Below are positions 9,067-17,454 of a stretch of 64,000 nt of DNA, piece after piece. The stretch is from Acaryochloris sp. IP29b_bin.148 (GTDB lineage: Bacteria > Cyanobacteriota > Cyanobacteriia > Thermosynechococcales > Thermosynechococcaceae), in NCBI RefSeq assembly GCF_028285565.1, contig NZ_JANQOY010000239.1, forward strand, positions 25,845-89,844, written 5' to 3'. A program made the position numbers and the translations under genes. The first letter of the stretch is position 1; every line of letters starts with the position of its first letter. The notes beneath the pieces are model-generated. The model ran no database searches. It saw only the letters and a list, made by a program, of their open reading frames with translations, and was not told the origin of the DNA.

Positions 9067-12000
9067 ATGTTAACGTTAGATCTCGGTCAACTGGTTTATA
9101 CAAGTTTCCCTGATCAGGGATTTCAAACACTGAGTAGTCCTGATGTGGGTGAGGATGTTAAGCAGGTTTTTCTCACCCAGATAGTTTATAAGTATTGGAA
9201 TTCCTATGCCCCTCCACAGCCAGGATACCGAGCCGCCTATCTAGCCCAAATCTCAACTGAACAAACATTATTTGGCTGGATGTTTAATCAAGGGAACGAT
9301 GATCTAGGCCGTTGCCATGTTCCTTACTTTATTGCCTACTGCTTAATGGGGAAGCTTGACAACCCTTTGCTGGATAGGATTTATACCTGTTTAGAACGTG
9401 GACCGGTTACGTTCATTGAGCCTCACAGTATTCCCCTTGAAGTCAGCAAAGTTGTGATTGATGGTGTTGATCACAGCCCCCCTAAACTGCCTGGGGTCAC
9501 TGTCCCTTCAGGGACTCGCGCTCGTTGTCGCTTGTTGCTGAATAAGGAAAAACTACTGAGCTTTTCAATTGCCATTCCTGGAGATGCTCAAGCGGGTCAC
9601 GGGCAAGAGGATTCTCTTGAGCATGAGTTAGAGACGGATCCCCTCTCCCTTCCCCCTGAGGCGGATAACCAGCCGCTGCTCAACTCTTTGGAGCGTTTAT
9701 TGGACGCTCCAAAGATTACGCTAGACTCGATGGCCCGAGTGCCTACCACTAAAAATGCGCTACTGATTGGTGTGAGCCATTGTGAGTACGGCTTTGAGCC
9801 GCTTCCCGGCGTGCAACAGGATATTGCCGTGATGAAGCAAGTGCTGGAACATCCCAAAATTGCGGCTTTTAATGAGGTACATACGCTACTCAATCCGAAT
9901 CCCCAGGTCTTAGCCGAGTCTTTAGAAAGCTTCTGCCAGGATCGGGACGCGGATGACCTCATTCTGATCTATTTTTCAGGACATGGTGTCGTTCTAGACG
10001 AACATGGCAGGTTTGGCTTAACTACTAGTATGAGTCGGACCAACTCCCAAGATAAGGTGGTGCGATCAACGCTGGTGTCTGTCGACTTATTACAGGACAT
10101 TCTGAATGACTGTAAAGCAGAGCGCCAAGTTGTGATGTTGGACTGCTGCTACCGACAAACCTCACCTGCTACGCTGTCTCAACAGTCTGGCCATGTAAAC
10201 CTGCCCCAATATTTAGGCGGGGTAGGACGAACCATATCGGCTTCAGCGACTCAGTCTCACCATGCCTTCGTTCATAAGGGATCGGAGTTGTCGCCTTATA
10301 CGTTTTATTTGGTAGAAGGGTTGAGAACGGGGGCGGCTGATCAAAACTGTGATGGCACTATTTCAGTTGAGGAATGGTATGCCTATGCTAGGCGTAAGGT
10401 GAAACAAGAGATTCCGGCGATTGATCCTCAGATCTATAACGTAAAGGCGGTGCAAAATTTAGCCTTAGCGCAATCTCCTGTACATGAGCCTCAGTTTATC
10501 TATCGTCGGCAGTTTGAATCTTATGCGGATCAAGGTGAGGTGTCTCCTGTTAATCGAGTGATTCTGGACAACCTCCAGGCCAGCTTAGATCTAGATTCTG
10601 AAAGGGCTCAGGTGATTGAGGCTGAGGTCAGTAAACCTGGGCAACTCTACCAAACTAAGTTGCAAGAATATGCGGTGGCTTTTGTGGAGGCGGTGCGACA
10701 AGAATATCCAGTCAGTGATTATTTGCAGGATCAGTTTAGACATTTTCAAACGACTTTAGGATTAACGGATGCTGACACCATTCCGGTTGAATCCGCTATT
10801 ATTCGCCAGGTTCAGGTGATTCAATCCCCAGGACAAGCCACTGAAGTGACGAGGGCAACGGCTCAAAGTAATCACACGGCAATGCCGTTTCATCATGCTT
10901 TGGGATTAGGACAGCATAAGCTTGCTGTAAGTCGCCTGGCCACTATGGGGCGAAACTGGTCTAGCAACCTAGGTCGTTATTTACGTCACTGGCGTAACTG
11001 GACCAATCTCTCTTCCCTCTCTTGGCGCCAATTACAGTCTGTATCCTCGCGCCAATTACAGTCTGTTCCCAAGCGAGTTTGGTGGGTCACAGGAGCGGGA
11101 ACGATTGCTCTCCTCTTGCTGATGACGGCTCTCCGTCATCAGCAAGAGACTCAAAAGCAGCAAAAAGAAGCCCAACAGCTGGAATTCTGGCAGTCTCTTG
11201 CTCAACAAAAACGCTACGAAAACTGTATTGCTCAAACTCAAGACGTGGCCAAAGACTCTGAGTTGTATACCCATGCCCAACAACTCTTCTCCCAGTGTCA
11301 GGCTGGCATTAACTGGAAAAATGCCCACCAGAAAACCGTTCCCAATCTGCCCAATCAAGACATTTGGTCCGTTGCCTTAAGTCCTGATGGCGAGACGCTA
11401 ATCAGCAGCGGGGACCAAAACGATATTACCCTTTGGAACTTAGGCAAAGGTCAATTGATTCGGACGCTCTCGGATCATAAAGACAAGGTTTGGACAATTG
11501 CCTTGGGACCAAAAGGGAAGATATTGGCGAGTGCGAGTGGAGATTGCACGATCAAATTATGGGAGGTGACAACGGGCAAATTACTGAGAACGTTTGCGGC
11601 CCATCCAGCAACGGTATGGTCTGTTGCGATTAGCCCAGATGCTAAGTTGTTGGTAAGCGGGAGTGAAGATCAAACGCTAAAAGTATGGGATATCAAAACG
11701 GGGAAATTGGTTCGCACTCTGACGGGACATTCCAGCCAAGTTCGGTCTGTCACCATCAGTCCAAATGGTCAGACCATCGCCAGTGCAAGTGCAGATCAGA
11801 CGGTGAAGCTCTGGGAATTGAAGACGGGAAAGCTGGTCCGGACCCTCAAAGGACATTCGGGTCGGGTGATTTCTATTGCCTTTAGTCCAACCAGTCAACA
11901 GCTGGCGAGTGCTGGCCAAGATAAGACAGTGAAGCTCTGGGATATGCAGTCAGGACAACTGCGTCAGACGTTTACGGACCATACCCTGCCGGTGACGGCG

Positions 12001-12204
12001 GTGGCATTTAGTCCAGATGGTGACACGTTAGCAACAGGCAGTCATGATCGCACCGTAAAACTTTGGAACCTCTCTTCGGGGAAGTTACGTCATACGCTAA
12101 CGGGCTATGAGGGAGATATCTATTCACTTGCCTTTGCTGCCGATGGGCAATCTTTAGTCAGTAGCAGCCAAAATAGTGCAATCAAGGTTTGGCATCGAGA
12201 TTAA
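9067..12204 (+). CDS. caspase-like protease with membrane span and WD40 propeller
   Basis: A 1045-residue protein. Residues 1-175 form a domain that resembles N-terminal domains of GTPase-associated conflict proteins (YTSFPDQGFQTL; VPYFIAYCL). Residues 222-460 are a caspase/metacaspase fold with the catalytic dyad H306 in YFSGHG and C361 in LDCCY. A linker follows, then a membrane helix at about 671-690. Residues 757-1045 contain seven WD40 repeats, enough for one closed propeller. Basic residues before the helix suggest the protease is inside and the WD40 domain outside. It follows the GTPase gene by 23 bases. The gene carries a 24-bp tandem repeat and a 16-bp inverted repeat flanking and inside the helix-coding part. 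Confidence 0.88.
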   Translation: MLTLDLGQLVYTSFPDQGFQTLSSPDVGEDVKQVFLTQIVYKYWNSYAPPQPGYRAAYLAQISTEQTLFGWMFNQGNDDLGRCHVPYFIAYCLMGKLDNPLLDRIYTCLERGPVTFIEPHSIPLEVSKVVIDGVDHSPPKLPGVTVPSGTRARCRLLLNKEKLLSFSIAIPGDAQAGHGQEDSLEHELETDPLSLPPEADNQPLLNSLERLLDAPKITLDSMARVPTTKNALLIGVSHCEYGFEPLPGVQQDIAVMKQVLEHPKIAAFNEVHTLLNPNPQVLAESLESFCQDRDADDLILIYFSGHGVVLDEHGRFGLTTSMSRTNSQDKVVRSTLVSVDLLQDILNDCKAERQVVMLDCCYRQTSPATLSQQSGHVNLPQYLGGVGRTISASATQSHHAFVHKGSELSPYTFYLVEGLRTGAADQNCDGTISVEEWYAYARRKVKQEIPAIDPQIYNVKAVQNLALAQSPVHEPQFIYRRQFESYADQGEVSPVNRVILDNLQASLDLDSERAQVIEAEVSKPGQLYQTKLQEYAVAFVEAVRQEYPVSDYLQDQFRHFQTTLGLTDADTIPVESAIIRQVQVIQSPGQATEVTRATAQSNHTAMPFHHALGLGQHKLAVSRLATMGRNWSSNLGRYLRHWRNWTNLSSLSWRQLQSVSSRQLQSVPKRVWWVTGAGTIALLLLMTALRHQQETQKQQKEAQQLEFWQSLAQQKRYENCIAQTQDVAKDSELYTHAQQLFSQCQAGINWKNAHQKTVPNLPNQDIWSVALSPDGETLISSGDQNDITLWNLGKGQLIRTLSDHKDKVWTIALGPKGKILASASGDCTIKLWEVTTGKLLRTFAAHPATVWSVAISPDAKLLVSGSEDQTLKVWDIKTGKLVRTLTGHSSQVRSVTISPNGQTIASASADQTVKLWELKTGKLVRTLKGHSGRVISIAFSPTSQQLASAGQDKTVKLWDMQSGQLRQTFTDHTLPVTAVAFSPDGDTLATGSHDRTVKLWNLSSGKLRHTLTGYEGDIYSLAFAADGQSLVSSSQNSAIKVWHRD
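11025..11066 (+). repeat. in-frame 24-bp-spaced direct repeat inside the caspase gene
   Basis: GCGCCAATTACAGTCTGT occurs at 11025-11042 and 11049-11066. It encodes two copies of RQLQSV just before the membrane helix. The 24-base spacing keeps the frame, consistent with a recent tandem duplication in the linker. Confidence 0.85.
11113..11148. repeat. perfect 16-bp inverted repeat inside the caspase gene
   Basis: Arms 11113-11128 (CTCTTGCTGATGACGG) and 11133-11148 are exact reverse complements with a CTCT loop. The hairpin lies in the codons for the end of the membrane helix (LLLMTALRHQQE). Such a long perfect stem inside coding sequence is unusual and could pause transcription or translation. 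Confidence 0.9.
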
Positions 12205-12354
12205 GGTTAGAGGATTTCGGTGTTGGATTTATGGGGAATCATGGAATGAGAGAGGTGAAATTTTCAGAATTTGTAGATATTATGTAGCCAACTGAGAGCG
12301 AACTTTTTCTGCCCTAGCACCATCGTTAAGAATTAGAGATCATTGGGAGAACTG

Positions 12355-12822
12355 ATGCATATGAAATCTAAAGTACTAATGCCCCTTATCCTCTTCGCTA
12401 TATTAGGCTTGCCAGCTAAAGCGATGGCCCATGCGCTGGAAACAAACTATGTGCTAGAGGATACCAACAAGGTTCAGTTTACGGCTGTTTTTAGTACGGG
12501 TGAACCCCATAAAAATGCCAAAGTCAAAATCTATGCTCCTAATGATTTATCTAAGCCGGTGCTGGAAACTCAAACAGACGAAAACGGCCAGTTCACCCTT
12601 GAGACGGATCAAAAGATGCCTGGGGAATGGGAAGTGAGTATTGGTGAGTCTGGACATCAGGATATTCTGACGGTTCCCGTTACCCATAAAGGCGTCAATC
12701 TCAATGAAATTAGTACTGTCCCCACCACCCCATCTCCACAGATTCCCTTGGTGGCGATTGTGCTTTCTGGCGGGATGGGATCGGCTGTATTTGCAACTCG
12801 TCGGCTGCGCTCTCAAACATAA
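12355..12822 (+). CDS. exported/membrane-anchored protein with carboxypeptidase-regulatory-like beta domain
   Basis: A 155-residue protein with a cleavable signal peptide ending at AMA-H. A beta-sandwich of the carboxypeptidase regulatory type follows (VQFTAVFSTGEPHKNAKVKIYAP, DENGQFTLETD, GEWEVSIGESGHQDILTVPV). It ends in one C-terminal membrane helix (PQIPLVAIVLSGGMGSAVFA) with an arginine tail. It is therefore likely anchored with the domain in the periplasm. The family resembles small proteins near metal transporters, but no transporter is adjacent. GGGAGA at 12345-12350 supports ATG 12355. ATG 12361 is also possible. Confidence 0.75.
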   Translation: MHMKSKVLMPLILFAILGLPAKAMAHALETNYVLEDTNKVQFTAVFSTGEPHKNAKVKIYAPNDLSKPVLETQTDENGQFTLETDQKMPGEWEVSIGESGHQDILTVPVTHKGVNLNEISTVPTTPSPQIPLVAIVLSGGMGSAVFATRRLRSQT

Positions 12823-12851
12823 TTTCTGCTCTCTAAGCAGAGGACCCTATG

Positions 12852-12887
12852 GCTAACTGCTGCAGCCTGGTTGGTGGAGCAGTTAGC
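12852..12887. terminator. possible terminator hairpin
   Basis: GCTAACTGCT (12852-12861) pairs perfectly with 12878-12887 around a 16-base loop, downstream of the exported protein gene. The T-run after it is poor, so termination is uncertain. Confidence 0.4.
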
Positions 12888-13031
12888 TGTTTGCTGATCT
12901 GAGTCGTTCGGATGATTGAGGGAGAAGGCTGAATCCCTTTTGTTGTTAGGGACGGTATCGTCATGGCTAGTGTACTCTAATAAATTAGAGTGTTAGGCTT
13001 CTTACTCTCTGATGAGGCTATAATTCCCCCT

Positions 13032-14357
13032 ATGAAAAAAGCGTTTGTCCTCGATACCAATGTGCTATTGCACGATCCCAATGCCATTTTTCGATTCGAG
13101 GACAACGATGTCGTTTTGCCGATTACGATTATTGAAGAATTGGATCGGTTCAAGAAACAACCGCAGGAGACAGGCCGAAATGCTCGCCAGGTTTCACGGA
13201 CGCTGGATGACCTCCGTATCCAAGGGCAGCTGACCCAAGGCATTGAGTTACCGAAGGGCGGAATCCTACGGGTTGCCTTGTGCGATCGCATCACCCTTAA
13301 AGAACTTCCCCCGGAATTAGAAGGAGACCAGGCCGACAATGCTATTTTGGCGGTGGCATTAGAACTCAAGCATCAATGCCACTGTCCAGTCGTGCTGGTG
13401 AGCAAGGATACGAATCTCCGCATTAAAGCAGATGTCTTGGGCCTAGCGGCTGAGGACTATTCCACCGATAAAGTAGATTTTGAGGGGCTCTACACAGGGA
13501 TAGCAGAGCTGATGGTGAGTACTGAAACCATCAGCCAGTTATTTCAGGCTGGCCAGACTTCGTTAACGACCCGAACATGGCCCAACCAAGCCGTAACCTT
13601 AATTGACAGTGTCAATCCCTCCCATACCGCTCTGGCACTCGCCAGCGAACAGAGTGGAGCGGTAACGCCATTACCTAAATTTCCTCATCACGGCATTTCT
13701 CAAATTCGGGCTCGCAATCGAGAACAGAAATTTGCCTTTGAGCTGCTCCTTCGAGACTCCATTTCCTTGGTGACTTTAGTGGGGAAAGCGGGAACGGGGA
13801 AGACGCTGTTGGCGATTGCCGCTGGATTACATAAGGTTGCGGATGAAAAGCGCTACAGTCGCTTGCTGATTGCCCGTCCGATTGTGCCAATGGGACGCGA
13901 TTTAGGATATTTACCCGGGGATATAGAGGAAAAATTAACCCCCTGGATGCAACCCCTCTATGACAATTTTGATCTAATATTCGGCACACAAGACAGAAAC
14001 GGACAACCCCAACATTGGCGTCGGGGACATGAAGAACTGATTGAGCAGGGCTTACTGCAAATTGAACCCCTGACTTATATTCGGGGCCGTACCATCCCCA
14101 AACAGTTTTTGATTGTGGATGAAGCCCAAAACTTGACCCCTCACGAAGTCAAGACTATCCTCACTCGGGCAGGGGAAGACACTAAGATTGTGTTGACGGG
14201 CGATCCAGAACAGATTGATAACCCCTATGTAGATGCCGCGAGCAACGGGTTAACGTATGTGGTTGAACGATTCAAAGCTGAACCCATTGCCGGTCATATC
14301 ACCCTGTACCAGGGGGAGCGTTCTGGACTTGCTGAACGGGCAGCAGCATTACTTTAA
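13032..14357 (+). CDS. PIN-PhoH family ATPase/ribonuclease
   Basis: A 441-residue fusion of an N-terminal PIN domain (residues 1-135) and a C-terminal PhoH ATPase (about 230-441). The PIN acidic residues appear in FVLDTNVLLHDP, the E of IIEELD, the D of DNAILA and SKDTNLRIKA. The PhoH part has Walker A VGKAGTGKTLL and Walker B FLIVDEAQN, then GDPEQIDNPYVD. The fusion is a widespread bacterial type expected to unwind and cut RNA. ATG 13032 (MKKAFVLDTNVLLHD) is chosen. An upstream in-frame TTG would add residues unlike the family. Confidence 0.93.
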   Translation: MKKAFVLDTNVLLHDPNAIFRFEDNDVVLPITIIEELDRFKKQPQETGRNARQVSRTLDDLRIQGQLTQGIELPKGGILRVALCDRITLKELPPELEGDQADNAILAVALELKHQCHCPVVLVSKDTNLRIKADVLGLAAEDYSTDKVDFEGLYTGIAELMVSTETISQLFQAGQTSLTTRTWPNQAVTLIDSVNPSHTALALASEQSGAVTPLPKFPHHGISQIRARNREQKFAFELLLRDSISLVTLVGKAGTGKTLLAIAAGLHKVADEKRYSRLLIARPIVPMGRDLGYLPGDIEEKLTPWMQPLYDNFDLIFGTQDRNGQPQHWRRGHEELIEQGLLQIEPLTYIRGRTIPKQFLIVDEAQNLTPHEVKTILTRAGEDTKIVLTGDPEQIDNPYVDAASNGLTYVVERFKAEPIAGHITLYQGERSGLAERAAALL

Positions 14358-14593
14358 AATTATTTACTTAAAATTTATTCACTTATATCGATTTCAAATC
14401 AGATCAAAAAGTGGGCAAACTGGGTATGGTTCCTATAAGTTGAGATCGCAATCTAACTCATAGCGTTTATAACTCCTGATTTGATGGTTTGCCCGGAGCT
14501 TGGGGCAATTGAGCTGGCTAGGCTATTCCTTGAAGCAGCGCTTAAGACTTCAAATCAGACGATATCCATTCAGACCTTTGGTGGAATAAATCC

Positions 14594-15013
14594 ATGGCAA
14601 ATTCGGCAATCCTCTGTGTTGATGATGAGTCTGTTATTTTACGAAGTCTACGAGATCAAATTGGTAAGTACTTTGGGGATCAACATTTATGCGAAATTGC
14701 TGAGAGTGTAGAAGAAGCCTGGGAAGTCATCGATGAACTCAAGGAAGATGAGATCAAGATATTGGTGATTATTTCTGATTGGCTGATGCCAGGGATTAAG
14801 GGCGATGAATTTCTGATTGAGTTAAATCAGCGATTTCCTGAAATTGTGACGGTCCTCCTCTCCGGCCAAGCCGATGAATCTGCGGTCGATCGCATTCATC
14901 AAAACATGCAGCTTCACGCTTATCTCGCTAAACCCTGGAACGAAGAAGAACTCATACAGGTCATTCGGTCGGGGTTAGAAACCTTAACGGTGGGTGATAC
15001 TCACGAATGTTGA
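14594..15013 (+). CDS. response regulator receiver protein
   Basis: A 139-residue single receiver domain. The acidic pocket is CVDDE near the N-terminus, the phospho-acceptor aspartate is in IISDWLMPGIKGDE, the switch serine is in LLSGQAD and the lysine is in LAKPWNEEEL. There is no output domain. Its last 7 bases overlap the start of the histidine kinase gene (ATG at 15007), so the two are translationally coupled and probably partners. The YLAKPW ending is shared with the receiver of the GGDEF-EAL protein downstream. Confidence 0.92.
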   Translation: MANSAILCVDDESVILRSLRDQIGKYFGDQHLCEIAESVEEAWEVIDELKEDEIKILVIISDWLMPGIKGDEFLIELNQRFPEIVTVLLSGQADESAVDRIHQNMQLHAYLAKPWNEEELIQVIRSGLETLTVGDTHEC

Positions 15014-17334
15014 TTCAGTTCCTCCGCTCCTATCCAGGCAAGTTTGCCCGACGACAGAAACTGAGGACCATTCTGATTGTTCCCTTTGTCTTACAGGTCT
15101 GTGGGGCTGTGGGGCTAGTGGGCTATTTATCGTTTCGGAATGGTCAAGCGTCTATTGAGGAATTGGCCCAAAAAATTACCGTAGAAGTTGAAGATCGCAT
15201 TGCTGAGCGTACCCAAACCTATCTGGCTGCGCCCCATGCCGTCAACCAGCTGAACCAACATGCCTTAGAGCTGGGACAGCTGCAAGTGAATGATTTGAAG
15301 AGTATGGAACGCCATTTTTGGCGGCAAATTCAAGTCTTTGATCGGGTCAGCTATATTCAGTTTGGCACTCCTCAAGGAGAGTTTGTGGGGCTAGCTGCAA
15401 ATGATGATGGCACCTTCACCTATCAGGTCACAGAATTTACAGGTAATTTGCAGACCTATTCCCTTCAGCAACAGGGGCAAAGGGGACGGTTACTAGAAAC
15501 ATCCCCCAATTTTGTACCCCATGAGCGACCTTGGTATACCGTTCCTGAAAAGGCCAATCAACCCGCCTGGACAGACATTTATGCTTGGGTCAATCCCCCC
15601 ACTTTGGCCATTACCCTGGGGCAGCCCTATTACGATCTAACCGGCCAATTTCAAGGCATCATCGCCACCGATTTGACGATTGCCCAGTTTAGTGACTTCC
15701 TACGCAACCTCAAAATTGGCAAAACGGGGAAAAGTTTTATTCTAGAGCGTTCGGGATTATTAGTGGCAACCTCTACGGCTGAGCAACCCTTTACCCCATC
15801 AGCACAGGGGCCTCAACGCCTATCTGCCCTGGACAGCCAAGATGCCATCACCCGATCAACCACTCAAGCCTTGCTGGATCGCTTTGGCAATTTACCAGAG
15901 ATTACCCATCCCCAACAGCTCGATGTCGAGATTCAGGGACAGCGATTTTTTATTCAAGTCAGCCCCTTGCGCGATCAGCATGGTTTGGACTGGCTAAGTG
16001 TGGTGGTGGTTCCTGAAGCCGACTTTATGGAGCAAATCTATGCCAATACCCGGTCCACGATTGGGCTATCCGTTGCTGCGTTGTTGATCGCCATCTTAAT
16101 TGGGATTGCCACAGCCCGTTGGGTGACTCGGCCGATTCTCAAAATCAATCAAGCGGCGACGGCCATTTCAGCGGGCGATCTGGATCAAAACGTGGCGCTA
16201 AACCGATCCGATGAACTGGGGGAACTGGCCCGCTCCTTTAATCATATGGTCGATGATCTCCGTCATTCTTTGCAAGAAAAGCAGGTGATGGTGAATGCCC
16301 TGCAAGACAATGAACAGAAATTAGCAGAATACAATCGAACGTTGGAACAGCAAGTTCAACAGCGATCGCAGGAACTGATTCAGTCCGAAAAAATGGTGGC
16401 CCTGGGGCAACTGACCGCAGGCGTGGCCCATGAAATTAATACCCCCTTAGGCGCGATTCAAGCAGCCGGGGAAAATATTGCGTCATCCCTCGAACAGTCT
16501 TTGCAGCGATTACCTCAGCTATTACAACAGCTCAATCAACAGGAATCAGAAGCTTTTTTTCAATTGCTTAATGTTGCCCAACAGTCACAAGAACTCTTAA
16601 CATCTCGGGAAGAACGGCAATTAAGGCGAACCCTAAAAAAGGCGTTAAAGGAATGGGAAATAGCGTCTGAAATTGAGTTAGCTGGGACCCTCAGTAAAAT
16701 GGGAATCTTCCCTCCATTAGAGCCTTTTTTACCTGTATTGCAATTGCCCAATAATACGGATGTTTTGGAGGTTGCCTATGATCTGACGGTGGTTTATAAC
16801 AATACTCAGAATATCCGGTTAGCCGTGGGACGAGCTGCCAAAATTGTATTTGCCCTCAAGAGTTATGCCCGCCAAGATCTCAACAACAAGAAGGTCAAAG
16901 CGGCAATCCCCGATACGGTGGAAACGGTGCTAACCCTCTACCATAATCAGCTTAAACAAGGCATAGAAGTGACGAAAGTCTTTGAATCGGTACCAGATAT
17001 TCTTTGCTATCCAGAAGAACTCGCTCAGGTGTGGACCAATTTACTGCATAATGCCATGCAGGCGATGGATTACAATGGGCAGATTGAGATTGGCATTCAA
17101 CGCGATCAGGATCATATAGTGGTTCATTTTACCGATTCAGGCTGTGGTATTCCTGAAGACCTTCGAGCTAAGATTTTTGACCCTTTTTTCACCACCAAGC
17201 CTGTGGGTGAAGGCAGTGGTTTGGGACTAGATATTGTCCGCAAGATTGTCGAGAAGCATCAGGGGCGGGTCGAATGCCAAAGTCAAGCCGGGCATACTAA
17301 GTTTGAGGTTTGGTTACCCATTGCAACCGCATAA
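15007..17334 (+). CDS. membrane sensor histidine kinase (Cache-HAMP-HisKA-HATPase)
   Basis: A 775-residue sensor kinase. Order: membrane helix (about 22-44), a large periplasmic dCache-like sensor (about 45-345; RPWYTVPEKANQPAWTDIY is typical), a second helix (about 347-367), HAMP (to about 425), a coiled coil, the H box with H475 in GVAHEINTP, and the ATP-binding domain with N682 (NLLHNAM), DSGCGIPEDL and GEGSGLGLDIV. H475 and N682 are about 207 residues apart, roughly 90-100 more than usual, because of a Q/E/L-rich helical insert. It overlaps the upstream receiver gene and likely phosphorylates that protein and perhaps the GGDEF-EAL regulator. Confidence 0.93.
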   Translation: MLIQFLRSYPGKFARRQKLRTILIVPFVLQVCGAVGLVGYLSFRNGQASIEELAQKITVEVEDRIAERTQTYLAAPHAVNQLNQHALELGQLQVNDLKSMERHFWRQIQVFDRVSYIQFGTPQGEFVGLAANDDGTFTYQVTEFTGNLQTYSLQQQGQRGRLLETSPNFVPHERPWYTVPEKANQPAWTDIYAWVNPPTLAITLGQPYYDLTGQFQGIIATDLTIAQFSDFLRNLKIGKTGKSFILERSGLLVATSTAEQPFTPSAQGPQRLSALDSQDAITRSTTQALLDRFGNLPEITHPQQLDVEIQGQRFFIQVSPLRDQHGLDWLSVVVVPEADFMEQIYANTRSTIGLSVAALLIAILIGIATARWVTRPILKINQAATAISAGDLDQNVALNRSDELGELARSFNHMVDDLRHSLQEKQVMVNALQDNEQKLAEYNRTLEQQVQQRSQELIQSEKMVALGQLTAGVAHEINTPLGAIQAAGENIASSLEQSLQRLPQLLQQLNQQESEAFFQLLNVAQQSQELLTSREERQLRRTLKKALKEWEIASEIELAGTLSKMGIFPPLEPFLPVLQLPNNTDVLEVAYDLTVVYNNTQNIRLAVGRAAKIVFALKSYARQDLNNKKVKAAIPDTVETVLTLYHNQLKQGIEVTKVFESVPDILCYPEELAQVWTNLLHNAMQAMDYNGQIEIGIQRDQDHIVVHFTDSGCGIPEDLRAKIFDPFFTTKPVGEGSGLGLDIVRKIVEKHQGRVECQSQAGHTKFEVWLPIATA

Positions 17335-17454
17335 AAACCAACCTGTCTATACATTGCCCCTCGCCATGTTCCAGTCGTTATTGAGATTAATACTCCCCAC
17401 TACCATGCAGGGAAAGGTGTTGCATTTCATCCCAGGACGCGTAGTGAAACAGCT

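Noticed and set aside
11056..11358. Minus-strand frame with a leucine-rich membrane-like stretch
   Set aside because: It lies inside the caspase gene. The similarity to the real helix arises from the 16-bp palindrome, which reads LLLMT on both strands.
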